Source: Hysterangium stoloniferum (Eukaryota > Basidiomycota > Agaricomycetes > Hysterangiales > Hysterangiaceae). From it: a stretch of DNA of 64,000 bases. The notes beneath the pieces are model-generated. The model had not been told where the DNA came from. It saw only the letters and a list, made by a program, of their open reading frames with translations, and did not search any database. Positions 22,012-32,187 of the stretch are shown here, one piece after another (the first letter of the stretch is position 1; every line of letters starts with the position of its first letter). The translations under genes were made by a program, and so were the position numbers. The stretch lies in assembly GCA_015178975.1 (NCBI GenBank), contig WHVD01000078.1:1-64000 (forward strand), read 5' to 3'.

Positions 22012-23902
22012 ATGTTTTCTCGAGTTCTCGAAAAGCAGGAATTCAGGCTCAGTCGTCTCTTCAGAAGTCAAATACACACAAAATCAAATATTATCCGTTC
22101 CCCTGCTGAGAATACAACGATTTATGCCTTGTCAACCCCTCCTGGGAAAGGTGGCGTTGCTGTTATTCGTGTCTCCGGTCCTGCAGCTGCTGCAGTTTGG
22201 CAGCGTATCGTCAGGCCCATCTCTCCATCCAAATGGACATACCCGAACAAGTACCAAATTCCTCGCTCTGCCTTAATGCATCGATGTCTTGTTATTGATC
22301 CAGATGCGGAAGAGTCTCTAGATGATGGTTTGGCTGTATTCTTCCAAGGCGCGCCGCTGTAGTCTTCCTGTGAAACATCTAGATAATGACTGTGAAATTA
22401 TCAGCTCCTCATTCATTCACAACTGAATCTACGCTGGAATTGCATTTACATTCATCTCCTGCAATTTTGCGACGTGTTTTCTCTGTGCTTTCTCGTGTGC
22501 CTGGTTTGAGGCCTGCCGAAAGAGGAGAATTCACAAAACGCGCATATCTAGCGGGAAAACTTAATCTGTTAGAAGCAGAGGGCCTAAGGGATCTTATTGA
22601 GGCTGAAACTGAGACCCAGCGTAAGGTGGCCTGGAGAAGTTTCAATGTGAGCTCATCTCCTGAATTAATATGGTCCGGAGGTGATGTTCAATCAGCATCA
22701 ACTTCAATTGTCAAGGGGAGTGTAGGTACTCGGTATGACCAATTGCGGGAGGATATTGTGGGCGCCCTTGCTATGATTGAGGCAATCATTGATTTCGGTG
22801 ACGCCGAAGAGATCGAGGAGGGAACATATGAAGGAGGTATAGGAATCTTATGGATACTTGCGAAGGCGGCTCTAAATACTCTTTGTAGCTCATCAACGTG
22901 TAAGAAAACTCCACGAAGACATTCGGCTCCACCTCCATGACAGCCATCGGGGAGAAATACTACGCTCAGGCATCAAAATATCGATATTTGGACCACCCAA
23001 CGTCGGTAAAAGCTCCTTATTAAATTATTTTGGTTCGTTAAATTGTCCCCAAGTACAACGAAATAATCTTTATGAGAGTCGTAAATCAGCGCAACGTGAC
23101 GCAGCCATTGTGACCCCCATCCCTGGAACCACTCGGGATGTTTTGGAGATAACTTTGGATATCGCAGGTTTACCTGTGCGTGTTTTTGATACTGCAGGCA
23201 TACGGCGATCGGACGACCTAGTTGAAAAAATGGGCATTGAACGTGCTCGAAAAATGTGTGTTAGGGTTTTTTCCGTCACCTCACTTGATTGTCTTAAATG
23301 AGATACAGAGTCCATGATTCCGATATAAATTTGTGTGTGCTTTCACTACCTGAAGCTTTGAAGGGGCCACCGTTGCCTGCGACAATCGAATTGTTATTTG
23401 ATGAAAATACCCTTGTCCTTTATAACAAGGCTGATCTGGTCGGCGATGACGTTACTGTGATATCAGACATGGGAGGGAGGTGGACACGGACAGTAAGTGT
23501 GACGACAGGTTTCGGCATGCAGGAGTTTGTACAGGATCTTGGAAGAATATTAAAGAAACGGTGCGTTGGGTTAATTTTAGACTTCTCCGCCTAGTGTCTA
23601 AGGACCAAGGAAAACTAGCTATGACTTCCGCGGGGATGATATGCCACTTGTAACTCATAATCGGCATAAAGTGCATTTAGAAAACGCGATGGCGCATTTG
23701 AACGCCTTCCTTGATACATGTATGTATGTCACGTACATATTTTTTTGGCGACGCTCTTATACAACCATCAGCGCACGCAGAGATTGTTGTGGCAGCAGAA
23801 GAGCTCCGTTATGCGGCGCAAGAGATAGGTAAAATCACAGGGAGAGTAGGCGTTGAGGATATCTTAGATGCGGTCTTCAGGGAGTTTTGCATTGGAAAAT
23901 GA
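22012..23902 (+). CDS. MSS1: Mitochondrial tRNA modification GTPase (MnmE/TrmE family)
   Basis: With its partner MTO1 this GTPase makes 5-carboxymethylaminomethyl-type uridines at the wobble base of mitochondrial tRNAs. Exons: 22012-22348, 22405-22646, 22716-22836, 22889-23032, 23090-23255, 23309-23560, 23619-23719, 23772-23902 (497 aa). An Arg/Ser-rich start suits mitochondrial import. The folate-binding N-terminal domain (about 35-135; [12 protein letters not shown]) is followed by helices ([13 protein letters not shown]) and the inserted G domain: G1 [10 protein letters not shown]2 TTRD, G3 DTAGIR, G4 NKAD. The C-terminus is the invariant FCIGK with the catalytic Cys. The first intron appears to start with GC (22349). 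The 52-bp last intron removes an apparent frame break near the T7 run at 23741. Confidence 0.95.
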
Positions 23903-24487
23903 TATTATTCACCCCGTATCTCTGAATGCTAAGGGATTTTCCTTTCGGTCAGGTGAGCATATAAGGAACAATTTGCTATACAACTTTATAGAGCCAGTCA
24001 CCAGGTCTAAACTTTATGAAATGAGGAAAAAGTGTACTGTGTCTCTCTCGCTATAGTATCTAGATTGGTCAGGAAACAGGTGGGGGACACCACACGCAAC
24101 CTGGAATATTGATAAGTGAGATAACTTCAAAGTACACGTTTAAGTTATATACAAACAAAAATCCCATTTTAAATATTATCAGAATAAAGCCTCCAGAGCT
24201 CCTTCACATGATTTTACTACATATATGTTAGCCTAGATTTCAAATATCACTTCAAACAGGGCACTAGTTCAGAATATGAATAACTTTTTCTCAATCAAAC
24301 AAAAGCATCTGCCTAAAAATAAAGGTGATTGGGTCAAAAAAGCAAACCCACCATTCGGATTCTCCCGAATACTTGGATGCGCAGGTATTGTCACATTGTT
24401 ACAGCAGGCTGGATACTTGTCCTAGCTTTTATATCCTATTTCACACTCAGGCGGTTCTATAAGTCGCCAATATTAACCCCAACATCG
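23903..24487. other. Intergenic, no gene seen
   Basis: 585 bp between the MSS1 stop and the thioesterase start, AT-rich, without a supported open frame or structured RNA. Confidence 0.5.
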
Positions 24488-25548
24488 ATGGCCAACCTTC
24501 AACCTCTCAAATATTTGGTGGTGTCGCCGCGAGTGAAACACTCTGCTACCGTGATATTCCTACATGTGCGATTTTGTTGGATCTCTCATTTCCTGAATCT
24601 ATGTGATATCAGGAATACTCATTCTAGGGTCTTGGCGACAGTGGTGCTGGATGGGAGCCAGTAGCGAGAATGCTGCAGGCAGATGCAGGTCTCGGTCATG
24701 TTAAATGGGTATTACCTCACGCGTAAGTTGGGATGAATAGAAGTGATCGGTTCATACTGATACGTATACCATTCAAGACGGATGAGTCCTGTTACATTAA
24801 ATGGTGGAATGAAAGTGCGTGTCCTTCTTTCTACTGCTCTAATGTCGCTGTAACATCTCATAAACCAGATGCCATCCTGGTCAGTTAAGGATAACATTGT
24901 ATCTCTATGCGCGCTTTAATGCTCCATACACCAAGGTATGATATCTATTCGTTGACTGAATGGGATCGCGGCGAAGATGAGAGAGGGCTCCTTGAATCAG
25001 CACGTTCCATAAATGAGATCATCACATCAGAATTAGATGATGACGTTGAAGCATCGCGCATTGTGCTGGGCGGATTTAGTCAAGGCGGTGCCATGTCTCT
25101 TCTCGCGGGACTGACGACTGAACGCAAGCTCGCTGGATTAATTGCCATGAGCTCATACCTACCGCTGAATGGGAAAATGAAGAGTGTAAGTTTATCTACG
25201 AACCTCGATGTGAATACTGAACATGCCGTACAGATGATGTCAGACCATGCGAAGAAACTGCCCATTTTCATGGCACATGGCACGGCAGATCCGGTGGTTG
25301 CTTTTGAACATGGACAAAATTCTTACTTGTACATGAAAGACGTGCTTGGCTTCCCAGTAGTCGAAACAGGAAAGGTGTGTTGAGGTTGATGAGACGGCCT
25401 AGTGTCATGCATTGATGGCTATGCACAGACTGCTGGAGTTGGAATCCGCTTCGAACAGTACGAAGGGATGGGCCACAGCGCCGACCCAAGAGAATTGAAA
25501 CACCTGACAGAGTGGCTCAAAGACGTTATACCTCCCCAGGCCGAGTAA
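24488..25548 (+). CDS. APT1: Acyl-protein thioesterase / lysophospholipase
   Basis: Alpha/beta-hydrolase that removes palmitate from cytosolic proteins such as Ras and G-alpha. Seven exons: 24488-24565, 24628-24722, 24778-24814, 24869-24879, 24936-25185, 25234-25374, 25429-25548 (243 aa; family 220-240). The catalytic triad is visible: Ser in GGFSQGG, Asp in GTADPVV and His in GMGHSA. The oxyanion and nucleotide-free core motif HGLGDSG spans the first splice junction. Exon 4 is only 11 bp long and encodes Met-Pro-Ser and most of Trp of the conserved MPSWYDI motif, so automated prediction is likely to miss it. It is followed on the same strand by PSY2. Confidence 0.94.
24869..24879 (+). other. 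11-bp micro-exon of the acyl-protein thioesterase
   Basis: ATGCCATCCTG lies between an acceptor (ACCAG) and a donor (GTCAGT). It supplies the conserved MPSW segment in phase, with flanking introns of 54 and 56 bp. Skipping it would delete the motif and shift the frame. Confidence 0.85.
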
Positions 25549-25942
25549 GAAGAGTTGCAATCATGTAGATGTATTGTGTAGCTGCGCAACAAATTGAGAG
25601 ACATGTTGTACATGTTAGCGTGCCATTGTGATTGTCCTACTCGTGTGACAGAGATACATAATATGGAGATTGCACTGCCTTTAGGAAGCGTAATGATCAG
25701 GGACGGTCATTGAAAAGACCCGCTTGTGAGATCAATCCATAGGGGAAATAATAAATGTAACAGTGAGAGTCTGGCAGGCAAATAGGCGGATCGAGAGTGT
25801 GGTGTGGCGGAGTTTGGATCGGTATACGCTCAAACCAGCGTTCAACGAACTAACACGGCCCTTGTGTGTCGTCTGCTGCGTGTTGACTCTGTCTCAGTGA
25901 TTCAAGGGCCACGGCGATCCGCTGCGCTTCTTTATCATTGTC
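25549..25942. other. Intergenic, no gene seen
   Basis: 394 bp between the thioesterase stop and the PSY2 start; should contain the thioesterase 3' UTR and the PSY2 promoter. No clear TATA box or repeat. Confidence 0.5.
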
Positions 25943-28900
25943 ATGTCTACTATTTTGTCCGCCTCCCTCATGGACATGGACCATACCACTGACCACAGCG
26001 CTCCTTCAAAGTCTTTCACTCGCGAATCATCTTCATCTTCGTCTTCATCTAATTCTCACCCCAGCAACAGGAATGATCACTCTAAACGACAGGTTTCAGA
26101 TTCCCCACAGCGTCCAAGCGCACCAGAGCCAGTTTCTCCCCCACCATCTCCATCTACTGCAAACGCGTCTTCGAATGGTCACGCGCCAGAATCTAATGAG
26201 GAAGTCCGCCAGGTACCCTCACAATCTCCCTCGCATGTGCGCGAGCAACAGGCTGATAAGGCCCAGGAAGAGCATGGTAACCGCACCAAAGACGATACTG
26301 AGCGAGAGGACGTTGGGCTTCTTCCAGGGTCAGATCCAGACGATGCTGATGACCTTGGTTCAGGCGAAAGCGATGGAGATTGGTCGCAGGACGACATCGA
26401 GGCGGATATACGCCGTGTAAAAGTGCGGAACCCAGAGTCATTCGCCTATTGCTTCTATTTTTTGATACATGTTTTTTAATTTCATTTAGGTGTACGAGTT
26501 GATAGGGCAGAAATGGACGGATCGGGGTACTGCATTTTGTCAGGGTGATTATGACGAAGACGCACGCCAGGCTAGACTTATCGCACGTGCCGAACATAGT
26601 AACGAGGTGTTATTGCAATGTATAATCCGTGCCACTGACGTCTATCAACGACAACAAGGTATTTTTACTTTACTCGACGTTGTCGTACCTCTCTAACTGC
26701 TTATCAGATACGTTAATTGTTTGGACCGAGCCTGATGGCACAGATTATGCGTTAAGTTTTCAGGACATAGAAGGCTGTGGTGAAGTGTGGGATTTTATTG
26801 GTGAGGTACAACGCCATCTGCAGGATAAAGGTGCGTCCTCCCTTCAAGTAGCGGTTGCTGGGCTCGCCAAACTCATCATGGCCACCTTATCAGCTGAAGA
26901 AGAAGCCGCATCGTCTGAAGCTGGATCCTCCATGCACGTGTTCCCAGCTGGGAACGTCGGGCCGTTTGTCGCTGCTCCCAAACTACCAACACCTTCATTA
27001 GGAAATATGCATGAGTGCGAGCGAGTCATTAGACAATTCAGTCGACAACAACAGGCAAAAGAAAGATTATGTCATCTGCTCATGACGAATGTCAGTCTAA
27101 AATTTTCTTCTATTTTGTACTGAGCCAATCTTGTGTACAGGACTATGTGAAACAAGTTATCGAAGTTATGCATCAGGCGGAGGATTTGGAGGATATCAAA
27201 GAACTGCATGCGTGTTGTAGTTGTATGCAAGCAATATGTCAGTATTTTCAAATATCGCATGCAGAGCGATTCGCTTAACTTTGTTTATAGTATTAATCAA
27301 CGATCATGATCTATATGAATATGTTCTTCAAGACCCTACCTTCATGGGTGTAGTTGGGGTTCTCGAATGTCTGTCCCTAAGTCTTCCTTAGACAAACTAC
27401 TAGTTAAAATCTCCCTGTTTTTTTTAGATGATCCCGAATTTCCCACACATAAGGCTTCCTATCGGGAATTTTTAGAAACCTCAGCACGTTTTCGAGAACC
27501 AATCCCAATCCGGGACCCTCAGACGCGGAATAAAATTCACCAAACGTACCGCTTGCAGATTCTCAAGGACTTTATCCTTGCCCGTGCGACAGACGATGCG
27601 ACGTTTAGCGTGTTAAATTCATCTATAATATTCAACCAAATTGACATCGTGTCCAACGTCCAGCAAGATGACCGCTTCCTACGCGAGCTAGTGGGGCTGT
27701 TTCTGACAACAGAAAATGGCGATACAAAAAGGGAAAAGGAAAAGGAAAAGGAAAAGGAAAAGGAAAAGGAAAAGGAAAAGGAAAAGGAAAAGGAGACGGC
27801 CAAGCGTCTTGATAAAGGAAAGGGAAAGGAGGGTGTCCAAACAAGTAAAGGCAATAACAAGGCCACTGGGGAAACATCACCAGCCGAAGGCGAATTGAAG
27901 GTCAATGGGGTACCGAACAACGGGATCATGCCTCATTCCCCCCCAATCGGTCCTCAGCCGGCTATCCATGAAGTGCAGACTTCTCTTCCCCCTTTCTACT
28001 CGTATCCGCTCGACGATCGACGGAAGGATACTATTCTGCTCATCCAACAACTTTGTCTCATGGGTAAGAACGTACAGCTCCCAGCGCGCATGCAGCTGTT
28101 CCGGACACTTGTAGACCGTGGTGTCTTGCACGCGATTCAATGGGCACTTGGAAGTCCAGAACCGCTCATGCTTAGCACCGGTGGGGAAGTGCTGAGCCTT
28201 ATCCTCGACCATGACGTGGGCGGGGTGCGACAACACGTCATGAAGCAAGTTGATATGGCGAGTAAGGCCAATATGGGTGTGAGTGTGGGTGTTGCCGGGC
28301 AGGGCGATTCGACTGATGTCGAGCCAAAACGGGAGACATTGTTAGAGACGCTCTGTAGATCGTTGGCTAATGGCCACGAGCAGGCGTACAGAAGCCAGAT
28401 GGCTGATGCACTCAAGTCCGTCTTGGATGTGCCACAGACAGACGGAACGGAGAATAGTGTACGCGGAGTTGCTCTCTTCTTTTTCTTTCCTGATCTTTTC
28501 TCTGCTAGACCGCTGCTCTACGAGCCATGGCCCGAGCGAAGGACGATCCCGTCACTGAACGCTTCCTAGAATATTTCTATCAAAAGTGTTGTGAAAATCT
28601 CTTCAGGCCTTTCGCTGAGCTACCCGAACATTATAAGGTGACAGGTATGACCTTTTTTTGGCCTTCATTTGATGTGCGGTGCTAAAATTAAAATTATTGA
28701 GAACGAACACTACGGCTATCTCGTGACAGATCCAATCTTTACTTATACTTATGCGACCTCTTGACTTCATTCACATTACAACACTCTTTCCGCAGCCATT
28801 TTTTCATTGTTTCAAATACAAATGGTATATCACCCCTAATTCCTCGAATATCATCGCTTTTAAAAGCGAAGGAGAAACATCTACGGCTAGGTATGCTTAC

Positions 28901-30164
28901 ATATCATTGAGTCAGCGGCGTTTATGTATTGATTATGATTGTTTTTACGTTCCAGCTGCCCTTCGTTTCTTCCGTGCGACTTTGAAGCTTGGGAAACATA
29001 ATTTGTTCCTGCAATTGATCAAGCACGACGCGCTTCTTCCTGTTCTGGATTTGATGATACGTGAAGCGAAATGGGACAATTTGCTTAGCTCGTGTTGTCA
29101 AGAATTCTTTGAACATATTCGTCGAGTGAGTGTTGGATCGTATGAGATGTTGTGTCAGTTTATAAATTTCTTTTTTGTAGGAAAATTTCAAGGAACTACT
29201 GGCGAATTTGATGACACGTTACGAGGCAAAGGTTCACCAACTGGCTGAGTCTGCAGTATGTGGAGAGCGGTTCCAGAATCTCATCCGACGATGGGAGATG
29301 AACAACGAGCCTCCACCCAAGGAGACGGACAAGCCGCAGCCGTGCGTATATTTCACATATGCAAGAGTTGCCGCTTACTTGATTGATTATTATAGAACTG
29401 CTCCTGCCACACGCAAGTGGGGACAAGGCCGTCTTCTGGAAGTTGAAGAGGAAGATTACTTCAACAATTCGGACGAAGAGGATGGTGCGAGCTCGTCAAA
29501 GGCTCCCAGCTCGTGGACGCCAGTCCCAATGTCGCCTCTTGGCTCTGTAAATACGTTGAAGCGGAAGCGCGGGAAAGGATTCACTGGACCTCAGAAACAG
29601 TTACGACCGTTGCCGCGGAATGCTAGTGCAAGTACAAATTTGGTCGACTATGAGGAGGACGAGGAGGAGGACATCACGAACGCGGCGTCATCGTCGTCTA
29701 GCAAACCAGAGTCACCCCCAGCGACGTCTCTAAGACTAAGGTCACCGCCAGCATCTTCGAAGACAGGATCGCCACCTCCTTCTAAACCATTGGATTGGTT
29801 CGCGGGTCTACAAGGACCGCCAAGTCCTGTGCTCGGGGGCCCGAGTAAGGCCACGGAGGCGGAATCGGAATTAGATCTTGGGTCTGTGACGGTGTCTCCA
29901 ACTGTCGTAGCGCCGAGTTCACCACCGCGGTTGGGAGAGAAGCGGAGACGAAATGCGGAGGACGATGAGGATGAGATGTTGGAGCGGCTATTGAAGAGCA
30001 AGCGGCCGAGTATTGAGAAGGAGGGCAAGTCTACGTCGCCGAAACCTGGTGCGGGGAAGATGAAACTGAAGCTCGGGTCGACAAGTCTGTCGCTTGGTTC
30101 GAGTTCTGGACCTGGTGGTGTCCTACCAGAAAAGAAGGATAAGGAGGATGATAGTGGTGGGTAG
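25943..30164 (+). CDS. PSY2: Protein phosphatase 4 regulatory subunit 3 (SMEK/Psy2)
   Basis: Targeting subunit of protein phosphatase 4, acting in the nucleus in DNA-damage recovery. Eleven exons: 25943-26422, 26490-26658, 26708-27090, 27141-27237, 27291-27368, 27428-28458, 28509-28644, 28702-28890, 28956-29125, 29181-29341, 29396-30164 (1220 aa, longer than animal SMEK). Order: Ser/Pro-rich N-terminus (1-155), EVH1/PH-like domain from VKVYELIGQKW (about 158) to about 255, the SMK-1/DUF625 helical repeat from DYVKQVIEVMH (about 345) onward with YDPEFPTHK, SNLYLYLCDLL and ALRFFRATL motifs, then a disordered acidic, Lys- and Pro-rich tail with nuclear-signal-like KRKR clusters. A Lys-Glu tract in exon 6 is coded by a hexanucleotide repeat. 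I chose the first ATG; a second at 25973 is possible. Confidence 0.94.
27729..27795. repeat. GGAAAA hexanucleotide repeat inside PSY2
   Basis: About eleven copies of GGAAAA encode alternating Lys-Glu in exon 6 of PSY2. The period is a multiple of 3, so length change would alter the linker without shifting the frame. Confidence 0.9.
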
Positions 30165-30455
30165 GGAGAAGATGTGGTGGCGGTGGAACAACTGGAAATA
30201 GATGAATGAGTTGATATGTATTGTAATCCAATTATTGTTTTTGATAGAAATGATTGTACGCGACCACAGGGTGGGCGAGGGCTGACGTAATTATCTGCAT
30301 GTGACCTCGGTATGTCCAACAGCATCCAACGATATCCAATTATCAAGGCAGTGCGGAGTAGTATCTAGATATCTTTAAAGCGTGCCTCGATCTTAGTCGT
30401 CGACCTCGACCTCGTTTCACAACACACGACCACGAAGTCGTCATTGCTGCCCATT

Positions 30456-30965
30456 ATGATGATAATTACACCCGACAATCCAGTGAAAACAAATCCAACG
30501 GCACCACCGCCCACTTATGCACAGGTTGTTGCGGGAGGGCAGCCGTCGCAGGCGGAACAAATACATGTGTCATCGTCCTCACATCTTCATTCGCCTCCGC
30601 ACCATATACACCATCATCACCACCACCCGCCGCCGCCGCCTCCTCCTCCTCACATGCACGGACACGGACACGGACATCATCAGCACCACCACCCACACAG
30701 TGGACCACACGCACCGTTCTTCCACGGACAGCATTTGTTACGTGGGCATCACTCTTACGGACCTACGCCGATTATTGGAGCAGTAGTTGTGCCATACCAT
30801 GATGCACGGTCGCTTTGGGCGTTGCAGGAGGGGGCGAGGAGGGCGAAGAGGCGATTTTGGATGTCCTTGTTCTGGGGATTTGTATTTTGGGTTATACTTG
30901 CGAGTTTGTGCTGGAGTATGGTTGAAGACGGGCGAGTTCGAAGACGTGCGTGGGCTACTCGCTGA
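30456..30965 (+). CDS. Small His/Pro-rich single-pass membrane protein with PPxY motif
   Basis: A single-exon frame of 169 aa with an ATG at 30456. I do not recognise a family. It has four parts: a Pro/Thr-rich N-terminus with PPTY at residues 18-21 followed by AQVV, a His-rich tract (about 43-95; H-I-H6, Pro8, then HGHGHGHHQHHH), a short linker with Pro-Ile-Ile-Gly-Ala-Val-Val, and a basic helix (RRAKRR) leading into one membrane segment (about 134-155; FWMSLFWGFVFWVILASLCW) with a short basic tail. PPxY is the ligand of the WW domains of Rsp5/NEDD4 ubiquitin ligases, and small membrane proteins with PPxY often act as their adaptors, so that role is possible. The His tract could bind metal. 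Both are inference. Confidence 0.7.
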   Translation: MMIITPDNPVKTNPTAPPPTYAQVVAGGQPSQAEQIHVSSSSHLHSPPHHIHHHHHHPPPPPPPPHMHGHGHGHHQHHHPHSGPHAPFFHGQHLLRGHHSYGPTPIIGAVVVPYHDARSLWALQEGARRAKRRFWMSLFWGFVFWVILASLCWSMVEDGRVRRRAWATR

Positions 30966-32187
30966 GCCTCCACGGTATAATTACTGGATGTGGACATGAC
31001 GACATGTAATATAACACTGATGACTGCTGGCATTGCCTCTTTAATCACATATGGGGTTGTAATTCGATCGGGTTGGTGCCGGAATTCCATCCCACAATCC
31101 TCATTTCTTTCTCCATGCTCCAGGGCTGATTCCAAGTATACCAATTTGGATTCTCCGTTTTCTCATTTCTTCGTTCTTCATTTCGCTCCCTTCCTAATGC
31201 CTTCTCTCGTCTCCTCTCTCTCAATATTCCATCTCGCTCCCGACCAAAAAATCAGGTGCCAGCGCTGAGTCAGAGTGCCTTGGTCCGTGCACGCTCTCGA
31301 TAGACCCCAGACACCACTTGTTCACACTGTTATACGCATTCCTGCCCCCTGTAAACGGCTTTAAGGCTATATCTTTGTCTGCCAATTCATTTATAATCGG
31401 CGGGCCTGTTGAATGCCATGAAATGTGAGCACGAGCACCCCGAGATGTTCGACCTGTGACTGGATTGGCACAGCTTGGCTGGTGTCTGGGGTCCGCAAAG
31501 GTGGTGTCTGGGGATGAGTTTAGAGATTTGTAGGGCCCCTCCTCTTTTTTCCCCGAACTCTGACATCTCCGCCGGAACCCGTTCTCGTCGTTGAGCACGT
31601 CGCCCGAACACCTTTCCTCATCGTCGTCCACGTCGTACACCACCTTGTATCATATCCCTACACATAACACATCACACCACAACCCATAACCATAACCCAT
31701 AACACCGCCTCCGTCACACCCGCGTCTCGTCTTGTTGCTCCCTGCTATTTACCTCTTTCCCGCCATAGCCAGCGACACCAAACGCGCTCAACATCCTTTT
31801 CATACAATATCTAAACCTGCCCTCCTTCATAACCCTCCTGCTCCTTTCGAAACGCGCCCCAAATCACTGGAAACCTGTTCTGCTACCCTGGCGTCCAGTA
31901 ACAGCAACGTCCTTCGTTCTCCCCCCCTCTCGCCCACTCATAGGACGGACGAGGATCTCATTAACAGATCCCTTCTAGACTCAATCGACGCAGCCGCGGA
32001 TACTCATCAGCACCACCCCCTTACACTTGACAGCAATCCCTCCATCTTTCGCATTAGCAACAACTCCAGCACCAGCACCACCACAAACACAACCACTAAG
32101 ACCATACCCGTCACCATCTCGTCTTCTGTAGCAACATCGACTACTGGCTCATCTCCAACATCCAATCACTCACCACCGCATTCCCTC
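30966..32187. other. Long 5' region of the RNA-binding protein gene
   Basis: From about 31735 the frame of the next gene is already open (Ser/Thr/Pro-rich) but has no ATG until 32188. This part is either a 5' UTR or coding sequence reached from an upstream exon I could not identify. A repeated ACCCATAACC-type motif occurs at 31680-31705. Upstream of that no gene is supported. Confidence 0.5.

Noticed and set aside
23711-23771. Apparent frameshift in MSS1 at the T7 run
   Set aside because: A canonical 52-bp GT-AG intron (23720-23771) covers the segment and joins the conserved frame in phase.
31221-31643. Minus-strand 140-codon frame upstream of the RNA-binding protein gene
   Set aside because: No family resemblance and no splice signals; it lies in the probable promoter/5' UTR of the plus-strand gene.
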